Shown: positions 4,714-7,052 of the stretch, piece after piece
How positions within the stretch are numbered: position 1 is the stretch's first letter
Layout of the letters: every line of letters starts with the position of its first letter
Source of the DNA: Thermoplasmata archaeon
Lineage (GTDB): Archaea; Thermoplasmatota; Thermoplasmata; SG8-5; JAGLSY01
Assembly (NCBI GenBank): GCA_023137005.1
Contig: JAGLQE010000102.1
Location: 1-7,052, forward strand
Direction: 5' to 3'
Length of the DNA: 7,052 bases
The notes under the pieces: model-generated
What the model was told of the DNA's origin: nothing
Databases searched by the model: none
The model's input: only the letters and a program-made list of their open reading frames with translations
Program-made: the position numbers and the translations under genes

Positions 4714-5488
4714 CTCGGACGGTCTCCCTTATCATATTACCTATAGATATGGAGTCCTTTATAGCTTTGGTAACGTCCTCGTAATAAAGAACCCCACTTA
4801 AACCTTTCTGCATAGCTCTCAGGTTACCGAGAGTGTCTGTCGTGACTGTCAAACGGGCATCGGCCACAGCCTCTTCAGTAGCTGTTGGATCGAGCATGAT
4901 ATGATCGCCTATCTTCACGAAAGTGGTCGAAACAGGCATTTCACCCAAGGGAAGTTGGAAATCCTCTCCCAGGTCGAAGTTCGAGGCTGGGACGATAATA
5001 TCCTTAAGGGCCGCAAGAGCTCCCAGGGTGGAGGCATCGAAGATATTACCATCGAAATCAAGCACCATGATATCCAGATTGGCCATCCAGACCTTCTTTC
5101 CTGGCTCCATGCAAAGTTTTTCAAGGTCTATCATGCCGCTCTCGCGTATACCGCGATCCACCACCCGGGATATCTCAATGGCCTTGGCCTTGGTCGTGGC
5201 TTGGAATGGCTCAAAGGTGTGATGGGCAATGGATTTAAGCTCAACACTGGTAGCCAGCATTCCATGGTCTGGCTTATTACTATATGGCTTGCCCAATCCG
5301 ATCTTCACGCCTACCAGGACCTCTGTCCCTCCCAGCTTCAGCCTGGCAGATCCTTCAGCGGTGCCGATGATATCCTTCTCGATAGTGAACTCCCTGAACT
5401 GGTCCAGGCTCCTACCGTCAAGTCGTTCTCCATCGAGGGCCAGCTTCTTTATCTGTTCTATCTTGAGCTCGGGCACTATGTCCTTCAA
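4706..5488 (-). CDS. rrp42: Exosome complex subunit Rrp42
   Basis: This 260-residue RNase PH-fold protein has the Rrp42 signature: GERLDGRSLDQFR (20-32), LGGTEVLVGVKIG (52-64), FEPFQ... with AIEISRVVDRGIRESG (103-118), PGKKVWMANLDIMVLDFDGN (129-148), and DASTLGALAALK (151-162). Rrp42 pairs with Rrp41 in the six-membered ring of the archaeal exosome. It helps bind RNA but is itself inactive, and the Rrp41-type catalytic aspartate motif is absent, as expected. Length is normal. The start is TTG at 5488 inside TTGA, overlapping the rrp41 stop by four bases; a near-perfect GGAGGTGA (5500-5493) lies four bases upstream, which settles the start. The last codon and stop fall in the 33-bp hairpin repeat. 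Confidence 0.96.
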   Translation of the reverse strand: MKDIVPELKIEQIKKLALDGERLDGRSLDQFREFTIEKDIIGTAEGSARLKLGGTEVLVGVKIGLGKPYSNKPDHGMLATSVELKSIAHHTFEPFQATTKAKAIEISRVVDRGIRESGMIDLEKLCMEPGKKVWMANLDIMVLDFDGNIFDASTLGALAALKDIIVPASNFDLGEDFQLPLGEMPVSTTFVKIGDHIMLDPTATEEAVADARLTVTTDTLGNLRAMQKGLSGVLYYEDVTKAIKDSISIGNMIRETVRGN

Positions 5489-6249
5489 GATGTCACCTCC
5501 CCATCTGGTTCATCCTCTTTTGGACTCTCTCCCTCATTGAAATATTTCCTTGAAAGAGCCTCCCTCTGTAGCTCGTGTATCTTCATGCAGGCATCCCGAG
5601 CCAGGCCAAATGCCTTTTCGAATTCCAGGTCTGATAGATGGCCGTCCATCTGTAAAAGAACGATCTCGCCTGTTGTTGGAATAATTCCAACCGGCAGGTC
5701 CGCATCCCCGATATTATCCTCTAATTTATCGAGATCCAGTACCACCTGTCCGTCGATCTTTCCCGCGGCGCAGGATGCCACCAAACCTCTCATAGGAATT
5801 CCAGCATCGGCCAGAGCGACAGAGGCAGCGGTCAGACCTGCACATCTTGTTCCAGCTCCAGCTTCAAGCACCTCGATGAAGACATTGATCGCCGTCCTCG
5901 GATACTGGTCGGAGATGATCACCCCTTCCAGTGCCTCGGATAATATCTTGGAGATCTCATTCTCTCGCCGTCCCTGTCCCGGCTTCTTGCGATCTTCCAC
6001 AGAGAAGCTGGCCATCGTGTATTGGACCTGGACAATGGCCCTGTCAGGTTCCTGGAGGTGTTTCTGTTGCAGTTCCCTTGGGCCATATACACCGACCATG
6101 ATCTTGTTGTTCCCCCACTCTATATAAGCTGAACCATCTGCATTTTTCAGAGGGCCAGCATCGATCTTTATGGGCCTCAGCATATCGAATGTCCTGCCAT
6201 CTCTCCTCTTTCCATCACCATCAATGAGCTTTTCCTTTACCAGCTTCAC
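5485..6249 (-). CDS. rrp41: Exosome complex catalytic subunit Rrp41
   Basis: This 254-residue RNase PH-family protein is the phosphorolytic subunit of the archaeal exosome, removing nucleotides from RNA 3' ends and able to add A-rich tails. Landmarks are KRRDGRTFDMLRPIKIDAG (14-32), NADGSAYIEWGNNKIMVGVYGP (36-57), the RNA-binding arginines Arg94-Arg95 in GQGRRENEIS, the phosphate-binding AGAGTRCAGLTAASVA (130-145), and the catalytic aspartate of GDADLPVG (Asp184, with Asp182 nearby). The catalytic set looks intact. A short acidic tail (238-254) follows. The start is GTG at 6249 within GTGA, overlapping the rrp4 stop by four bases; AGAGGAGGG (6258-6250) directly precedes it. The N-terminal sequence from residue 2 onward matches the family, which supports this start. 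Confidence 0.97.
   Translation of the reverse strand: MKLVKEKLIDGDGKRRDGRTFDMLRPIKIDAGPLKNADGSAYIEWGNNKIMVGVYGPRELQQKHLQEPDRAIVQVQYTMASFSVEDRKKPGQGRRENEISKILSEALEGVIISDQYPRTAINVFIEVLEAGAGTRCAGLTAASVALADAGIPMRGLVASCAAGKIDGQVVLDLDKLEDNIGDADLPVGIIPTTGEIVLLQMDGHLSDLEFEKAFGLARDACMKIHELQREALSRKYFNEGESPKEDEPDGEVTS
5493..5500 (-). promoter_or_regulatory. Strong ribosome binding site deciding the TTG start of rrp42
   Basis: GGAGGTGA on the minus strand, inside the last codons of rrp41, is four bases before TTG 5488. No ATG or GTG in the rrp42 frame lies in a better position, so the TTG start is well supported. Confidence 0.8.
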
Positions 6250-6959
6250 CCCTCCTCTGTATCATCTCGATCTTCATTATTCTCATGACCTTCCAGGTAC
6301 TCTCGTACCATATCGGTCAACCCACTCATCTGGGTCCTTTCATCTATCATTCGTATGGCCTTTGATACCCGTTCGATATCTCCGGGCTCGCCATCTATCC
6401 ATATGGCTCCATTCTGGCCCACGAACATCTTGGTATCGGTATTCTGTTTGAGCAGGGATATCATGGAACCACCTTTTCCTATCACTCTGGGAACCTTGGA
6501 ATGTGGGATATGGATCACCTGCCCGTCATCCAGCTTCCTCAATCCATGCTCCTTCATTGTGAGTTGTATCTTCTTTATCTCATTGATGTTCGAGATCTTG
6601 GCCAGCACAGTGTCCCCGGCTTTCAGGAACTTGCCAGTTTCCCCATATTTGATATTAGGCTGAACGTCATTGGTGTGTAGGAGTGCGATATAAGGGCTGT
6701 GGATGGAAACCATCCAGCTTGATGGCCCATTGTCTATCACCTTTCCGATCACCGAGTCTCCTGGTTTCGGAACATAGGCTCCAGAGAAGGGAATGACATT
6801 GATGAAATCACGACTTATATTCAAAATACCTATACGGGATGCATAGATCTTCCCATCTCTACCATATGTGCCCGATCCCGACCTGAACTTCTCATCTCCC
6901 AAAAGGTCACCAGGCAAAACAAATTTCCTATCATTGTTCGATACATTTGTCGGGTTCAT
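6246..6959 (-). CDS. rrp4: Exosome complex RNA-binding cap subunit Rrp4
   Basis: This 237-residue protein has the three-part Rrp4 layout: an N-terminal domain (about 11-60, with FVLPGDLLGD and SGSGTYGRDGKIYAS), an S1 domain (about 65-135, PKPGDSVIGKVIDNGPSSW... LLHTNDV), and a KH domain (about 145-205) with VIGKGG at 159-164. The KH domain separates it from the related cap protein Csl4, which has a zinc ribbon instead. A trimer of cap subunits sits on the Rrp41/Rrp42 ring and guides RNA into the channel. The tail (223-237) is acidic. The ATG at 6959 has GGGAG (6971-6967) seven bases upstream. The gene starts 23 bases after the SBDS stop and overlaps rrp41. Confidence 0.96.
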   Translation of the reverse strand: MNPTNVSNNDRKFVLPGDLLGDEKFRSGSGTYGRDGKIYASRIGILNISRDFINVIPFSGAYVPKPGDSVIGKVIDNGPSSWMVSIHSPYIALLHTNDVQPNIKYGETGKFLKAGDTVLAKISNINEIKKIQLTMKEHGLRKLDDGQVIHIPHSKVPRVIGKGGSMISLLKQNTDTKMFVGQNGAIWIDGEPGDIERVSKAIRMIDERTQMSGLTDMVREYLEGHENNEDRDDTEEG

Positions 6960-6982
6960 GGAATTTCTCCCGTAGACAAGGT

Positions 6983-7052
6983 CTATTTGACTACCTTGAT
7001 CTCCGCGGTGCCCTTGGTCTTCGCGCCGATCTTGGCCATGAAGTCCGTCTGC
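6983..7052 (-). CDS. sbds: Ribosome maturation protein SBDS (Sdo1) homologue, C-terminal end only
   Basis: Only the last 22 codons and the TAG stop are in the window. The residues read QTDFMAKIGAKTKG then TAEIKVVK. This resembles the C-terminal end of archaeal SBDS proteins, which finish with a T-x-G-x-A-E-x-K type motif. In archaea SBDS usually sits directly before rrp4, and here rrp4 follows after 23 bases, so position and sequence agree. SBDS acts with EF-2-like GTPases in release of aIF6 from the large subunit. The fragment alone is too short for certainty; gene order carries much of the weight. Confidence 0.8.
   Translation of the reverse strand, partial: QTDFMAKIGAKTKGTAEIKVVK

Noticed and set aside
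4901..6127. 408-codon open frame on the plus strand
   Set aside because: It lies antisense to rrp41 and rrp42, whose family motifs run through the whole stretch. Its product has no recognisable domain and no ribosome site, so it is a shadow of the real genes.

Overview
The window is archaeal. On the minus strand it carries the euryarchaeal exosome/ribosome gene cluster: SBDS (3' end only), rrp4, rrp41, rrp42, rpl37ae (eL43), rpoP and a small unassigned gene. Shine-Dalgarno-like sites, GTG/TTG starts and TATA-like A+T boxes also fit an archaeon. The gene content points to Euryarchaeota in the broad sense. Thermoplasmata or a relative is a guess from general appearance and is not demonstrated. 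Base composition is moderate and I see no sign of recent transfer in the protein genes.

Plus strand, 1-3313. The window opens inside panE (ketopantoate reductase, CoA pathway). Its stop overlaps the start of a nitrilase-superfamily amidohydrolase by ATGA. A 77-bp A+T-rich spacer holds promoter-like boxes and an imperfect palindrome. It leads into a CPA1-type cation/proton antiporter that carries an unusual cytoplasmic tail of about 138 residues, rich in Lys and Pro.

Convergent gap, 3314-3481. The plus-strand and minus-strand units meet here. The gap has no protein gene. It holds a perfect 13-bp palindrome next to a TATA-like box and a short inverted repeat over the stop of the minus-strand gene.

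Minus strand, 7052 to 3482. SBDS end, rrp4, rrp41 (GTG start), rrp42 (TTG start), eL43 with a long acidic tail, the 44-codon rpoP, and a 142-codon beta-rich protein resembling SecB-like chaperones only in outline. Most junctions are overlaps or gaps of a few bases. The exception is the 166-bp gap between rrp42 and eL43. It is filled almost end to end by five hairpins, each closed by a three-purine loop when read as the operon transcript. Two of them are copies of one 33-bp repeat that differ at only two positions. Those two positions pair with each other (A-U in one copy, G-C in the other), which is strong internal evidence for a selected structure. The first copy begins over the rrp42 stop codon.

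Functionally, the minus-strand operon joins 3'-to-5' RNA decay (Rrp4 cap plus Rrp41/Rrp42 ring), ribosome maturation (SBDS), a ribosomal protein and an RNA polymerase subunit. The hairpin array sits where it could separate or protect the exosome part of the message from the ribosome/polymerase part. It is the best candidate here for something undescribed.
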